Shown: one piece after another, positions 15,739 to 31,940 of the stretch
Numbering within the stretch: the stretch's first letter is position 1
Layout of the letters: each line of letters begins with the position of its first letter
NCBI GenBank assembly: GCA_037975125.1
Contig: CM075858.1
Span: 70,032,042 to 70,096,041, forward strand
Source: Latrodectus hesperus
Taxonomy: Eukaryota > Arthropoda > Arachnida > Araneae > Theridiidae
Direction of reading: 5' to 3'
DNA length: 64,000 nt
Made by a program: the position numbers and the translations under genes
The notes under the pieces: generated by a model
The model's input: only the letters and a program-made list of their open reading frames with translations
The model's database searches: none
What the model was told of the DNA's origin: nothing

Positions 15739-16503
15739 AGAGTAGAACTCCAGTTATCCGAATCAGTTGGCACCGGACCCAAATCGCGTAGCCAAAATTT
15801 CAATTCATCAGATTTTTCGAAAAAAGTACATTTTAATTAATTTATGTGAGTTGGAAATTGGAGAAAAAAACTACATATATTTAAAGAAAATGAACTTTTA
15901 CTCAATTCAATGAAAAGCAACACTTTTATACGTTAAGGTACTTATAAACACTGTTCATTTATACATTGTGTATGTACAGTGCTGTAAATGAAAGACATTG
16001 CTAGCTGAACACTTTGGTCAGAATCAATTTTTTGAAAGCCTTTTTTCTTTTGTGGGTACCCAAGTTCCACATTCACTTCATAGTGAGAATTTGCATATGG
16101 TCCCACAAGGGATGACAACTAAACACCTTCAAAACTGCTTCAAAGCCGAAAAATGGATCTTCCTCAGTTGATAATCTTGTGACTGCTTCAACGTGAGTAT
16201 TAAAATTATTTTCTTCTCCAACATTTTCAGTCAGCTTACAGTCATTTGCTATTTCCAATGCAGGGTCTCATAATCTGTTCGCCTTATAATTTGCTCAGCA
16301 CTAACTTCAAAAGAATTTTTTTGAATTCCTCAAGTAACACGTCATTCATATCGTCTTCCTTCTCTTACCTTTCCTTTTATTGAGTTTTTTCTCTTTCCTC
16401 ATTTTTTCACTTCTTAAATCTAATTTATTTATCTGAAATTCTAGAAATGAATCAGGTAATTAACGATTCAGATAGAAGGAGTTTGAATAATTGGAGTGTC
16501 ATT
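15739..16503 (-). mobile_element. pogo/Tigger-like DNA transposon remnant
   Basis: The left end reads GTAGAACTCCAGTTATCCGA, which resembles pogo/Tigger-type terminal repeats with GTAGAACCTCG...TATCCGAA. The right side near 16478-16503 has an imperfect inverted match built on GAATAATTGGAGTGTCATTG. Between them the minus strand holds a decayed frame (16258 down to 16073) with VEAVTRLSTEEDPFFGFEAV, which resembles the acidic C-terminal tail of Tigger/jerky transposases. The helix-turn-helix and DDE core are absent, so this would be an internally deleted, inactive copy. The family call rests on the left end plus a weak protein likeness. No clear TA duplication remains on the right. Confidence 0.5.
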
Positions 16504-16664
16504 GCAACTAAAAAAAGTTATTAATATTATATACATATAGGTTATAGTAAATATATATAGGTTATAGTAAATATCTAGCTTGTTTTTAAATTGTTCATTT
16601 AAATTTTTATTTGAAAATAAATTTCATGAAAATGTCAATGATATGAAAAAGAACTATTAAACAA

Positions 16665-16693
16665 ACACACACACACATATATATATATGTATG

Positions 16694-16783
<90 letters not shown>
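16665..16783. repeat. (AC)n/(TA)n microsatellite
   Basis: A short AC tract leads into TATG variants and then about 85 bases of TA dinucleotide. Confidence 0.97.
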
Positions 16784-18874
<2,091 letters not shown>

Positions 18875-20695
18875 AATTGCAGTATGATTGAGAACGCACT
18901 CATTGCTAAAAGAATTTTTTTATTCAACTATAAAGTATAACTTTGTAGTTTGCATGAAATTTAGAAAAACATTTTTTGTATGTATAGAGTATTATTTAAG
19001 ATAGGAGTTTATTCATAGTAAAAATACTTACATATTAATACTATACCCTTAATATTTCAAAGTTATTCACTATAAACGTGATTAATATTCATATAAGTTA
19101 CATTGCTTTAATAAGTTATAAATTACTGTAATTTAAGTATTAACAGCAAAAAAAAATATTTGAACATTTTATTTTCATAAAATTTAGAGCTCAGAATAAG
19201 AGGAAACTTTAAATTCTGAAATTATATTTTAAATTGAAAAAAACAGTGCTACGTTAACTAAATTCCTTATTATTTTGTTGTTTAAAAATTTGCAAATAAA
19301 TTGCATCATTAAAGGCCATTTTTTATTTATTCTTACGTAGTATAATACCATAATATTTGTTGCCCATTTGATTCAATAACTTCATTCATTTAAAATCATT
19401 TTTTTCCATTAATTACAGACTGTTATTGATATAAATTAGAATTCCTCTATAGAAGCTTGCTAATAAAAGTAGTAAGAAATCAAAAAACATTTTTTGTTAA
19501 CAAATAGAATGTTTTTATAAAAACTAATTTTAGGATTATACACAGAGGAATAATGCAATTTTGTTTCAGATTACTTCTTCTACAAATATTGTTTTCAAAA
19601 AAATACTTAACATTATTATTTGAAAGAAAAATAATCAGATTATATAACGTTGTGTGTTCCTGTTAATCAAATAAAATATTTTGCTAAAAGTATTACGTAT
19701 TTTATAAGAATATTACGTAAAGAATTTTTAGTTTGAAACGGATGTATTTCATATATTTGTAAAAAAAAAGTTCTAATAAAACTTTTATTTGGTATTATAT
19801 TTATACTTACAAAATTCTTTAATCAGCGAAAAGCATTTCAATTTAAAAATTCTTATTTAAATGTATTTTTTCTTAATATTTTTCTAAATTGATGTGCAAA
19901 TAAATGGGTAGACTTCGTTACTAATATAAATCTAAATGTTGAAGAATTATTTTTAACGTTAATGAAAAAAATATGAATGCTTGAACTTTTTTTTAAATAT
20001 AAAGTATTTAATATTTATTTTCAATTCTCACACATATCTCTGGTAAATTATCCATTTGAGTCGGTAATAAAAATTAAGAATATTGAATTATTATTGAAAT
20101 TTGTTGATTTGAAAACCTTACGAGTGACAAAAAATTCGTATATAATAATTTTAAAACTGAAAACCAAATTCGTTTTGTCAGAAATATGAACATGATTGTA
20201 TTTAAACTAAGACATAAGTTATTTTTTATGTCATAAAATATATTATTTTTTGTTCTTTTAACTAATAAAATGTAAATTTATGTAATTATTTAAGAGGAAA
20301 TATAAATATTAGATTACATTATGATAGAAAATTTTCGTATAACACATTAAAATAATTCAAATCTGAATTGGGTTTATTGTAAAAATTTCAAAACAAGATA
20401 ATTATATCATAAGTTGAAAGTTATGTATAAACTAATTTTTTAATGTGAAATCTTTGAAACAAATATGGAAAGAACTTTTGCTTTTAAATTAATTAAATTA
20501 AATTAGTGATATCGTGGAAGAAGGATCATTAAGCATTTCCAGCATTGGACCCAATTTTGATTGATGGTTTAAAATAAATGTAAAATGCACTTAGCTTTAT
20601 TTTACTGGAGAAATATAGCGATGAAATAGAAGTAACTAGTTTTGCCTGCATATAATGTTATTAACTTTTTCAAGTAGGGTTTGCTGTTAATTTAA
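18875..20695. other. AT-rich non-coding DNA
   Basis: About 1.8 kb with no recognisable feature. Confidence 0.55.
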
Positions 20696-21524
<829 letters not shown>

Positions 21525-21848
21525 TACCCGTGAAGGCTCTCAGAATAATGGTATTAATCCAGAAATCTGCCATGGCTTAATGGACAATTTCCATGGGCTT
21601 ATGAGCTCTCTTGACATCTTTAGTAATTGCAATCTCACTTAGAAAAGGACACAAAGGAAATAGATCTAGTAGCATTCGATGATCATACAAGAATCTTAAT
21701 TATCTTCCTACCCATCTGCAAGCATCCCATTTTATTTAACAGTGTTGCAGTCGGAGCTGACTTCTACCTTAAATGTTTTCTGCGCCTAAAGTGGATGGAG
21801 CGGGAATTAAGTTATTCGACTATTCTGTTTAATTGGTTATATTAAAAT
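21525..21848 (+). repeat. Dispersed repeat, copy 4
   Basis: It shares GGCTTAATGGACAATTTCCA, CTTATGAGCTCTCTTGACAT, AATTGCAATCTCACTTAG, ACAAGAATCTTAATTATCTT, CATCTGCAAGCATCCCATTT and TTATTCGACTATTCTGTTTA with the copy at 12712, in the same order and strand. It contains a 72-residue open frame (21627-21845) whose sequence is not conserved in the other copies. Confidence 0.65.
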
Positions 21849-24800
21849 AGTCTAAAAATATGTACATGCACTATATGTGAATTTTTTTTATTCATTTGTA
21901 TGCTTTATTAATATTCAACCATACGGTAGTTGAGGTATAAATATTACTTTAAAAAGTAAGTTTACAGTTACACAGATTACAGTGGCTGGAAACGAATTTT
22001 TAAGTACTAAGAGATATTTGGATTGATTTATAATATAAACTAGTAATTATTTTATAACCAGGTTTTGAATTTTTTTAAAAGACATTAAATTTATGTATAA
22101 GAATATAATTTTACTTTAGTGTTATTTGAATTAAACAATTTAATTTTATTTGTATTTCATATGATAAAAAAGTAACAAATTAGAGTAAGAAAAATCGTTA
22201 AAATTTGCATTGATATTTGCTATTATATTTTGCAAATATATGGAGTATATAGAATTTTTTAGAGTACTTTATCTCAGTCTTAGAATTCAAAAAATATCTT
22301 ACACTTTCATTGTGATTTATTACAGTGAAATTTACTAAAACATTTTAAAGTAATTTTTGCTATTTTTTGAGCTCAGTATATAAAATGATGATTTTGAGTC
22401 ATAAATATATATTTGAATATTTTTCAAATTTCGTTCAGAAAATATCTTATTATATGCAAAAAATACAGTTTTAAGTAAGAATTAAATAACTGTAAGCCAA
22501 ATAATGTTTTAAATCAAAAGTATAAATATAGAATATTTATTAATTTAACAATTTCAATCAATTATCATTTTATATTTCTAGAACTGATATAAAAGACAAA
22601 TATATATTTAATAATATGGTGATAAGTAATTTTAGCATAGCAATGGTTAATTTAAGAATTAAGTGCTTATAAAATATTCTTATGTACTATTGTTAACATT
22701 TTTCTCAAAATTATATTGTAATCAATTTTTTTAAATGCTTGAAATTTTGTCTCATCAGTAGGATTTAATGCTTATCAATTAAGATTTCTTCTGACTGCAT
22801 GACTAGCATGCATTTTGCTTTGCAAAAACAGCATATAAGTAATTTTGGCATAATAATAAAATAATATACTCCAAACTAAATGTCCTTAGGGTTTATCTTA
22901 GTTGCTGTTATATGTGGTATTTGTATTTGTGTTTTTCTTTATCATGAGATTCAAGACGTATGCTTGAGGATTTTAAAAGTTTTCTTTTTTGAAATTCGTA
23001 AATACCGTCCTTTATCTATGAAGATTCTTTGAAGGTTACCTCAAAACATTCGTAGATCTCTGTAATTGGTTTCAATTATTTGACAATTTATTGCATTTTG
23101 TTATAAGAGGGTTCCACTTTTATTTGAAAATTTTCAAAAATAACTTTTATTTAAAGAATCAAACAAGCATTTGTATTTCTGAACATAAATTTCGTTTAGA
23201 GTTTCGGCAGTAATACAATAGCACGTGATTCTTCACTCATGTAAAAACTTAAATAAACTCTATTTGTTCCGAAAATGATGGTAGCCAATAAATAATAAAT
23301 GTGCAACTTATATTATTAATGGAAAATCCTCTATCTTGGAAAGTGAACTTCGTAATGTTTTATTTACTTCTCTCTAATAATACAGTTTTTTTTTAAATAT
23401 TTTTCAAATTTTCTCTTAAACCATTTTACAATCCGCAAATGTTTATGTTTGTTCACATTTCAATTCAAGGTTAAAAATATTCAAGATTAAATAATAATAA
23501 AGAAATTGAGGAATATTTATATGAAACTTCATTGGGGAATAATTACGTAATGTGGTTTATAGAGATATATTTAACTAATACCTCATTATAATCCAGAATC
23601 AATTAGGCATAAATATGTAATCTCAGGAGTCATGCATATATAAATATGCAAAGATTTATTATAAATTATCAGGATAATTATTGCAAAAGATGCCCTTATA
23701 AATGAAATATTTATAATTTATCTTTTCCTTTGTTGTTGTTTTGTTCTTTGTATAAATGAGCTTCTTACCTTATAATTTTTATAATTAATTCTTGCTATAA
23801 AAATATATTAAGGAATTATCAACTAAATAATTAAATAACGTTATATTACATTACGTTAAATTTTCTTTAAGGTGAATATTAAAGGTTGATATGATGTGAA
23901 GTCATTTTAAGCACTCATTATTGTAACTAAGACATTCATGTAGCAATAGAAACTCGTTTACTGATTGGTACTGCCTAACTAAATTATCATGACATCATCA
24001 TGACAAAAGATTAATCTTTCCTGTAATAACTGTTCTATAGTTATGTTTTAAATAGATTAAATTTGTACATCCTTATCAAATATTTAATTTGTTTTTATTG
24101 CAATAAAGTTGGATCATACTTCATATCATAGAAAATATTTTTGAGGAGTTTACATTCGTTTTCTAGTAAATAAATGAATTGATAATCATGGATTGATTAT
24201 AAGGTGCCGTGAATGAATTCAATCTAATCATAAAATAATTTAATAAAATTATATTGAATATAAATTTTCTCTTCATGCTCAAATATTTTTACATTAAATT
24301 TTGATTTGACGTCAAATATAAAAAGAAAAATAACGTAATTATCTGTTTTCATATTATCAATTTTTAAATTACAGACAAATATCAATAACTTTGTCTTTAT
24401 TGGTTCAATGTTATGAAGTTTTAAATTAACTTGTATGTCTCATATTTAAATTTCTTGTATTACTGTATACTTCGATAGAAATATTTTACTATCTCTCACT
24501 AAAATCATTCAAAATATATCAAACATGTATATGTGTATGTGATCGATTTTATTGTAAGTTTGTTCCTAGATTAGTACAAAAATAGATAATCTTTTAATTG
24601 AATGTAGATCAATTAAAAGATTATCTATTTTTAATTGATCTACTTATTTATTGATCTCTGATTGAATAGTGGATTTAATTATTTTTCATTAACTTTAATA
24701 CATTTTTGAATTTTTAGAAGCATTTAACTGCAATACTTGGAAATCACTCAATTGATAAACCAATTACGGAATACAGAAATCATATATGATTTTCAGTATA

Positions 24801-26814
24801 AACTGAAAATAATGAGAACAATAAGGAAAATACACAACGAAAATCGCATAATACCATTCTTATAGAAATATTTCTTTAGTTAGGAGAAATGATATGACAT
24901 ACAATACAAACAGTAATGAATATGTTGGTCTCGTTCTTTGTGTCAGTTTGCAAGGATTTACGGTCAGAAAGTGACACAGAGCGAAAACTATTATGAAAGA
25001 AAAATGATGTGCAACTGTCGTTATGTATGTGGAATTGTTAACAAAAAGAATTTATTTATTTCACTATAAAATGACTCTTAAGAATCTATCAGCGTTTTTT
25101 TAGCAAGATGAAAATTCTTTTTATGTATCAATACAACTGACGTATCTCAATTTTCATAGCATATGAAGATGTCATATAAGGAAAGAAGAAATATATTTAT
25201 TAAATATTCTAATACATATATTTTATAATACACATATTTTCTAAAAAAATAATTTGTTGTATTACCTGTGACTTAATAGTAAGGAATCAAACACAATGTA
25301 GCATAAAAGTGAAACAAGCAGTAGAAACTTTTAATTTTCTACATATTGCTTTTTGTGAGGAATTTTCTTTCTTAATAAACCATATTTATGCGTTTCCTAG
25401 AAGAACCTCGAATACACAAAAGAATTAATGTATATAGGTTGCCATACATAAACAGAAATTTAACAAATATTTCTAATTTTACAATTATGGCTGGGATTAA
25501 ATCCACTATTTTTCATACCGAAGATTTAATCGTACATAATCCAAGAACGGTCATATTATTTAATTGTAAAAAACCTTAATTAAAGGAATAAATGCATTAA
25601 GCTTAAGTTCATTGCAATTTTTATTTTAATTTAAATGAATGCTCTATTATTTTCAAACTCAAACTCATCACAAGTAAATTTCAACTGAGATTTTTTTCAG
25701 GCTCTCTAGCAATGTAACCAAATATATTATATATAAGTGTTACAAAATGTAATATTTTTTAAACTCATATGCCCATTTTTTAAAAAATAAAAATTTATTG
25801 AGAATATATTTTTTTGAAAAATTCTATAAGTGTTTAAAAGTAGTAAAATAATAAATAAAATAATTTAAAATAAATCTATATTATTTTTTTAATATTTTTT
25901 AAATAAAGTTATTATATTGACAAAATAAATGTTTAGTAAAATATTTTTAAGCATTTTGAAATTTAAGTTTGAAGAAGTGTTATACTTATTTAGTTTATTC
26001 TAACATTTGTGACATTCCACTTGCTAAATATTTACATAAATATTGAATAAACTAAAATCTTTAAATATAAGAATTCTATCCGTAATTAAAAATTAATGAA
26101 GACTTTGAAAGTCCACATTTCAAGTTTGTGTTTTGGAAGATTTATCTAATAATTCAGCTTATGAAATTTGCAAACACACACATCTGCATTTTTATTTTAA
26201 TCAATATTACGTAACTCTGCTTCTTTATGTATTGGGACGTAATTTTTAATTAATTATCATTTGTTCAAATGCATTTCATTTGCAACTGTGTATTTTGTGT
26301 ACTTAAAGTTTACGAATACAACTAGTCAAATCATAAAATTAAATAATGGTGTCAATGAATATCAAAATGGACGTTTAAAACATACTTACTACATACCAAA
26401 CTATAAGCATTGAACAAAGTCAATTTATATTTTCAAATTTATAATAGAACTCTCTTAATTCTGATTACAATGATTACAAAACTGCAATTTTCAATCATCA
26501 ATTTGCCCTACACACACATATACACATATATATAGTATAATAATGGGATATAACATCATTTACCTCAATGTAGAATATTAAGAAGAAAACCAGAAAAGAA
26601 GGAGGAATACTCGTCTGATGTTCTCTCTGGTGAAAAATTAAATAATAATGTAATGGCTCTTGATTTATATTTAAATTTCTTTTTGAAACACATTCAGTAT
26701 ACATTCAATGATAGATAATCTGCAGAATGGCTTGGTATTCTGCAATTTATTAAAATAATTCAGTTTATTTCGTCATGAAAATAAGCTCACAGTAATATCA
26801 TTATTTAGTACTCA
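21849..26814. other. AT-rich non-coding DNA
   Basis: Nearly 5 kb without a recognisable gene. It contains the nested hairpin system at 24578-24643. A 63-residue open frame at 25388-25579 has no recognisable domain and no supporting context. Confidence 0.5.
24578..24643. repeat. Two overlapping, mutually exclusive perfect hairpins
   Basis: Arms 24578-24601 and 24609-24632 are perfect 24-bp reverse complements around a 7-base loop. The right arm shares bases with a second perfect 12-bp inverted repeat, GTAGATCAATTA at 24604-24615 and its complement at 24632-24643. A transcript could fold one way or the other, not both. No gene is evident on either side. It may simply be a decayed palindromic insertion. 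Confidence 0.85.
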
Positions 26815-27085
26815 GAGATGTCTGAATGGATAATTTTCTTTCAGGCTCAGATGTGTTGAAATAGGTAGTTACTTCAGCCTCGCATACGATTAGGAGTAAA
26901 ATAATTAATATTTACTGATATCGATTATCTTCCAAGAATCTTCAGTAGTACCTCATAATCGGCAAATATCCCATTTTCATTAACCGTGTCTTAGTTCTGC
27001 AGTGAATGACTCTTGTTACCGAAACGTAATGACAAGCATTATAATTATTCCGCTGTTTCTGTTTACTTAGTTGTAATTAACTGAC
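26815..27085 (+). repeat. Dispersed repeat, copy 5
   Basis: It shares TCTGAATGGATAATTTTCTT, then ATCGATTATCTTCCAAGAAT, CATAATCGGCAAATATCCCA, TTTTCATTAACCGTGTCTTA and CGCTGTTTCTGTTTACTTA with the other copies, and is on the same strand. The middle block is diverged. No reading frame is conserved. Confidence 0.6.
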
Positions 27086-28442
27086 TGACGACGCTGTGTA
27101 TTGGGCATCTAAGATAAATTTAAATATTTTCAAAATGTAAAACATATTGTAGATTTGGATTATAGCTTTTTCCAAACTGAACATTAAGCTTTTTTGAATT
27201 AGCATGCTAAGTAGACATGAAATGTACAATGTATGTATTTTATCAATTTTATGTAATCAAACGTTTCTTAATGTATATTTTAATATTTCTTATAAAAATC
27301 ATGCTTATGCAGTTTTAAAGATCTTAACTATTTTTAGATTTTTTGGCTTTTAAATTATGATTGATAGTAAAGTAAGAAAAATAGCATCATATATAAATAT
27401 GCTTCAAATTGTGTATATTTGTTTTCATAGTCAGCCAGTACTCGATGACTCATGTCAGTTTTCAAAACCATGCAAGCATAACTAATAAAATAGCGTAAGG
27501 AATCTATTTTTGGATGATTTAATAAAAGTTTTATATTAAACCAAATGTCATTAACTTTCGGAATTTCAGCTATTAATAATTTTTTTTTATCCTACGCCTG
27601 ACTTCGACATCTCTTCCATTTGTTGTCTAAGAGCCCAATATAAAGTGATGATGAAATATAAAAAATAATTAAAATTGGAGTCTATAGAGTTGCCTTCAAG
27701 AAGCCTTCAAGTAGCCTTCAAACAATGTCTCAAATTAGCAAAGTACTATTTTTCCATTTGTTGATTTTAAAAATGTATTTGACAGTTATCAGTTATGATT
27801 TAATTTTCAAACCGTCAAACCACAACCATTTTCAGGTATATATTACAAATTCTCTTTTTAGAAATAATTTTATAATAGTAAAAGAAAATGATAATTATTC
27901 TTTAACATTAATTGGTCGCATAATGGATTTTCATCTTATATATCCAAGACGAAACCAACGAATAAGAATGCTTAAATCAGGTTGGGTTTATCTGAACTGA
28001 CAAATAAAATGTTAGTACCTACATTTTAACAGTTCCTAAGATCGGTTCTCAAGGTCTGTGTAAAGATATTTATTATTACCCAAAAATAGTTTCAAACCTT
28101 GAGTTATACTCTTACGTGCAGCAAGAGACCACAGAAAGACAAAATAACCAGTCCATAAGTAATGCCTTTTAGTTCATTACTTTATTCATGAGGAAATTTT
28201 TGCTTTCGTATGATTCACTTGTGGAAGAAAAATAATAAAATTTATGCCGCATAAAATCATCTTACGCATTGAATCTGTGACGCGACTAATGTCGTTTGCA
28301 TTCACGGCACCATAGGAAGGAACCTGAATTTCGATACGTTAATCCATAGACATTTTTTTTTAAATATCGTCCCTCACTTTTCCATATGAATCCTAATGAT
28401 AGACGTTAGTGCATAATATATTAAGACAATTATTATAGACAG
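27086..28442. other. AT-rich non-coding DNA with a small tandem repeat
   Basis: Three copies of GCCTTCAAG(A/T)A lie at about 27692-27722. A 91-residue open frame follows at 27725-28000. It has no recognisable domain, so I do not call a gene. The rest is AT-rich. Confidence 0.5.
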
Positions 28443-28660
28443 ACCTAAGTTTCGTAGGGGTAGAGTTTCGTTCTTTAAATGCGCCTAGGTTCAAACCTCG
28501 ATTTGTGCATGATCGATTTAGCCTTTTATTTCTTCAGTAGGTAGATAACCTGAGTACCAAGCATGCTTTGGAAATAAACACTAAAGGTTTCGCTTTAAGT
28601 TGATCACCTAACACGAGGGTTTATGATTCACACTTCACAGGCCCTCGGTCATTAAAAAAA
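28443..28660 (+). mobile_element. tRNA-derived SINE remnant
   Basis: An A-box-like GTAGGGGTAGAG and a B-box-like AGGTTCAAACCTCG are spaced as in tRNAs, followed by GTGCATGATCGATTTAGCC and a less AT-rich body running to an A-rich tract near 28655. The body differs from the other SINEs in the window. No direct repeat was found, so the ends are approximate. Confidence 0.6.
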
Positions 28661-29944
28661 GATATGGGCTCAACAGGCATTGCCCTACATATGCGATGTT
28701 ATGTCACCGGTTTAGTTTAATTATTGCAAACATTTTTAAAACTTTCAAGAATTTTCATTTATTTATTCATTTTAACATTTCACCATAGGTATATTTAAGC
28801 CTTATCGTTTTAAAAAATGCTACCAATAAATACAGTAATAATTTTTTATTGGATGAATTTAGAAAAATTTTAAAGGAATTTAAAATGAGATATTATATGA
28901 AATATATTATTTGTTAATTTAAATACTTTGTTTATTTTCTTAAACAAACTTTTTCAATATTTTGACGTTATGTTGATTAACTCTCTTTATTTAATAGTCC
29001 TTTTTGATTTCCATTTGCAGCTATATGTATGTCATGTGCAAAGTTTCAATATGCAATATAAAATATTTTATGCTTTAAAAAGTTATAAATTTTAGAGTAA
29101 TTTCAAATAAGTAATTAAAGCAAGCTTTAAACATTGAAAAATAGTGTGATTATTGATAGACTAGAATTTCAGATAAGTTACAACTCCATAAGGTTAAAAT
29201 CCGTTAAATAAAAAATATTTCCTTCTTTTGACGATATGGAATACGGAATATTTTCATCAGTCTTCTTTTTCAATTTTTTTTTTTTTTTTTTGCAATGCTA
29301 GAACAAATGCAAATCGATATTGACTTACTCGAATTGAAATACCTTACTATACGCGCTTTCAGTAACACAGATCTTTGGATTTGGATAAAAATATCGATAA
29401 TATTTCACAACTTAGTTTTTTTTATTTCTTAACAATTTAAAAGAAATTGTAAGTTTTACTCCAACTATAAGATCATTAAAATATATTATTTTATTGAATA
29501 TATTGATTTCTGAAATGTAGCTTCGATTACTAAGACAAGTTAAATTTTTGCAATGCATTTTAGATTCTATAGAGATAATAATGTATAGAAATAAAATTGC
29601 CACATTAAATTGTAAAATCTTCCATATCTGTTGATGATTTTTACTGAATATGTCCAAAGCATTATTTTTGAGTAAATAAAACTACTTATACAGACTGAGA
29701 AGTTTATTTTGTTTATAAATTCTACAAATTAAATGCATTTTATTTCAATTGAAATTATGAGAATTTGGTTAGTTGAAATTTTAATGTGGTTTCTGTTTTA
29801 GCTTAAACTATTTTAGCACATCGGTTTTTAAGGAGCAATGCTTTGACTAATCGAATTAATTTTAGTGTCCTTTAGAAAAAATGCAAAGAATATTTATGCA
29901 ATCTTTCATTTAGTATATTAATGACTTAAGCAATATATTTTTAC
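28661..29944. other. AT-rich non-coding DNA
   Basis: Nothing supportable is seen apart from a T-rich homopolymer near 29272-29291. Confidence 0.5.
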
Positions 29945-29954
29945 TCTTTGGAAA

Positions 29955-30245
29955 GCCGACCAACTTGTCTAGTTGTCAGCGTGCCTGACTACGGATAAGG
30001 AGGTCCCGGGTTCGAATCCCGGTTCGGGCATGGATATATTTTCTCTCTATCTATCCTGTCTTTGTCCTTTCCTTGTATGAATGAAGTGTAAATGGTTGCC
30101 TACCTTATAAACGGGTATCTATGGCATGTGTGTAGAGCAAAGTCGTACTTTCACCTTCATGGTGCTCTCATTAAAACCCCTAACCGATTTAATTCGCATA
30201 GCATAGCGAGCTTGGCTTGTCCAAGTGTCATTAGTAAACAACAAA
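29955..30245 (+). mobile_element. tRNA-derived SINE with 10-bp TSD, 291 bp
   Basis: The head (29955 to about 30031) closely resembles a tRNA: GCCGACCAACTTGTC at the start, a GTCTAGTTGTCAGC A-box, and a perfect B-box in GGGTTCGAATCCC, followed by GGTTCGGGCA. The 3' body has AGAGCAAAGTCGTAC, GTGCTCTC and GAGCTTGGCTTGTCCAA in common with the SINE at 7268. Perfect direct repeats TCTTTGGAAA at 29945-29954 and 30246-30255 mark the insertion. The promoter boxes look intact, so transcription by RNA polymerase III is possible. Confidence 0.88.
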
Positions 30246-30255
30246 TCTTTGGAAA

Positions 30256-31249
30256 ACATGTGCAACATATGTTATTGCTCAAAATAACTTAAATTTTTGA
30301 GAAATATAAGTATTGGTGTGTGTGTGTGTGCTTTTTATATTTATTTTAATTAAAGCAAGAATCTATAAATAATGATTATCTTAAAACTGACGAAAATAGT
30401 ATAGTTTTAAATCTGTTGCTAATTTGTGAATTAAACCCTAAATATAAAACAATGTTATGGCTATATGTAAAATGTACTATTTTTTAAAAATCACTTAATT
30501 TGCAACTTAAAAGATTTTTTTTAACATGAAGTTTATATTTTTACAGTTATCTTCAAAATACAAAAGAATAAATTGGAGCTTCCTTTGTGGTTATAGATTT
30601 ACGGTCTCAGAAACATATCTTTTTTTTTTTTTTTTTTGGAAACTCGAGACGAAAGTTCCGTATGAAACCTGACTCTAGGGAGTCATCTAGACATTGTTTC
30701 AAGGAATATTGTTCAACATTACGGTGAATTATACCAGCATACTCAATTTGGCTAATTGGGCTATTTTTCTTAAGTCTCTGGTTATACCTCCAATATTGAA
30801 GAAATTCTAAGGTTCTATATTAGAAGCCGTAACTGAAAAGTTTATTATAATATTTCACAAAGCTTGCATTTCTTGTTAGAATAAGGGGTTGAATGTCTGT
30901 TTCAGAAATGTTTTCCAAGAAAAACATTACAAATTTAATGAAATAGTATGTTTAGTTGATAAAAAATCTTTCTTCTTTGCCCTACTATGGTGGGCTTAAA
31001 GCAGTTTCAAATGTAGGCAAAACAAAATTTTCGGTGTCAAATTATCATAAAATTGGCACATCATGAATCAGTGGAAGGACAGCCCTTTTTGAAATATAAA
31101 ATATCGGGTTCGATCCCAGTTTTGGTTTAACAACAGAAAGCAGATATTGCGTTGCTACCTTTTAAATTCAGCTGTGTCGGGCTGAGTATTCCATACAACT
31201 ACAGTTATTACTATATGAATTCCAGCTTTATTTATAATTAATATTTCGA
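30256..31249. other. AT-rich DNA with a T homopolymer and a possible SINE scrap
   Basis: A run of about 18 T lies at 30621-30638, followed by less AT-rich sequence of unknown origin. This could be the poly(A) end of a minus-strand retro-insertion, but no direct repeat was found. A lone B-box-like GGGTTCGATCCC at about 31108-31119 may mark a decayed SINE. Confidence 0.4.
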
Positions 31250-31940
31250 ACTCAACGAATATTTCGAACTCACTATCCACCGAACAATTTTTGCAGTCAT
31301 TCCTAAGATTTATAGCACGACTAGAAAGTCTATTCTTATAAAGGGAAAAGCGTTGTTGGGGAGAACAATCTTATCAAAAAAGTTAACTGAGATGCAGCAG
31401 AAAAATACAACACTGTCAACAAAACCATTTGGAAATTTATCCCGCCATCTGCACCATGATGAGGTGACTTCTGGGAAATTTTGGTTGGAGTAATCAAGAA
31501 AATAGTTTGGAAAGTTTTTTGACGTTTCTACTAGGAAGAAATAAAGACTCTTTTGTGCCACCATCCAATTGACTTAGAATTTCTTACTCCCAATATGCTT
31601 TTGCAGGAAATCTTACTTCTGAAACTGGTACACCTTATTTAGACCACTTGGATAGTAAAATTTTAAATAAAAGGTATGTATATAGCCAGAGATCATGACA
31701 GTATTTTCGAAAATGTTTTCACTCAGAATACTTAGGACAACTAAGGCAGTTTGATAGAAAGGTGCGAAGTTCGCTGCCTATTAAAATAGGTGATGTTAAG
31801 GAAAAGTGATCAAAAATGCTTACATCACCAGATGGGAATATTAGATTTGTAAAATTGAAGACTAAAATTCGAGTAGTTCTACGTCCAGTGTTGAGACTGT
31901 ATTCTCTAGAAGTGGGTAAAAATGAAAAAAAAAAAGATTC
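31250..31940 (+). pseudogene. BEL/Pao retrotransposon integrase remnant
   Basis: Pieces of a BEL/Pao-type Pol C-terminus occur in order on the plus strand in shifting frames. They are FLRFIAR (about 31275-31315), a decayed core segment ending in NKTIWKFIPPSAP (31417-31458), FWEILVGVIKKIVWKVF (about 31470-31525), LDHLDSKILNKRYVYSQRS, EYLGQLRQFDRKVRSSLP (about 31728-31780), IGDVKEK, and SPDGNIRFVKLKTKIRVVLR followed by LYSLEVG. In the family this is the DDE integrase core followed by its C-terminal DNA-binding domain. Stops and frameshifts interrupt it, and the SDNGTNF-type block with the second catalytic Asp is destroyed. No gag, protease or reverse transcriptase was seen upstream. Long terminal repeats could not be paired. 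Confidence 0.78.

Noticed and set aside
27725..28000. 91-residue open frame as a host gene
   Set aside because: No recognisable domain, no splice context, and composition typical of AT-rich random sequence.
29412..29657. 81-residue minus-strand open frame
   Set aside because: Ile/Asn/Lys-rich chance translation with no motif.
29955..30031. A functional tRNA gene
   Set aside because: The boxes are good, but the sequence continues into a SINE body shared with another locus and is flanked by a 10-bp TSD, so it is a SINE head.
30621..30950. Minus-strand retro-inserted pseudogene starting from the T-run
   Set aside because: No recognisable coding sequence and no matching direct repeats on the other side.
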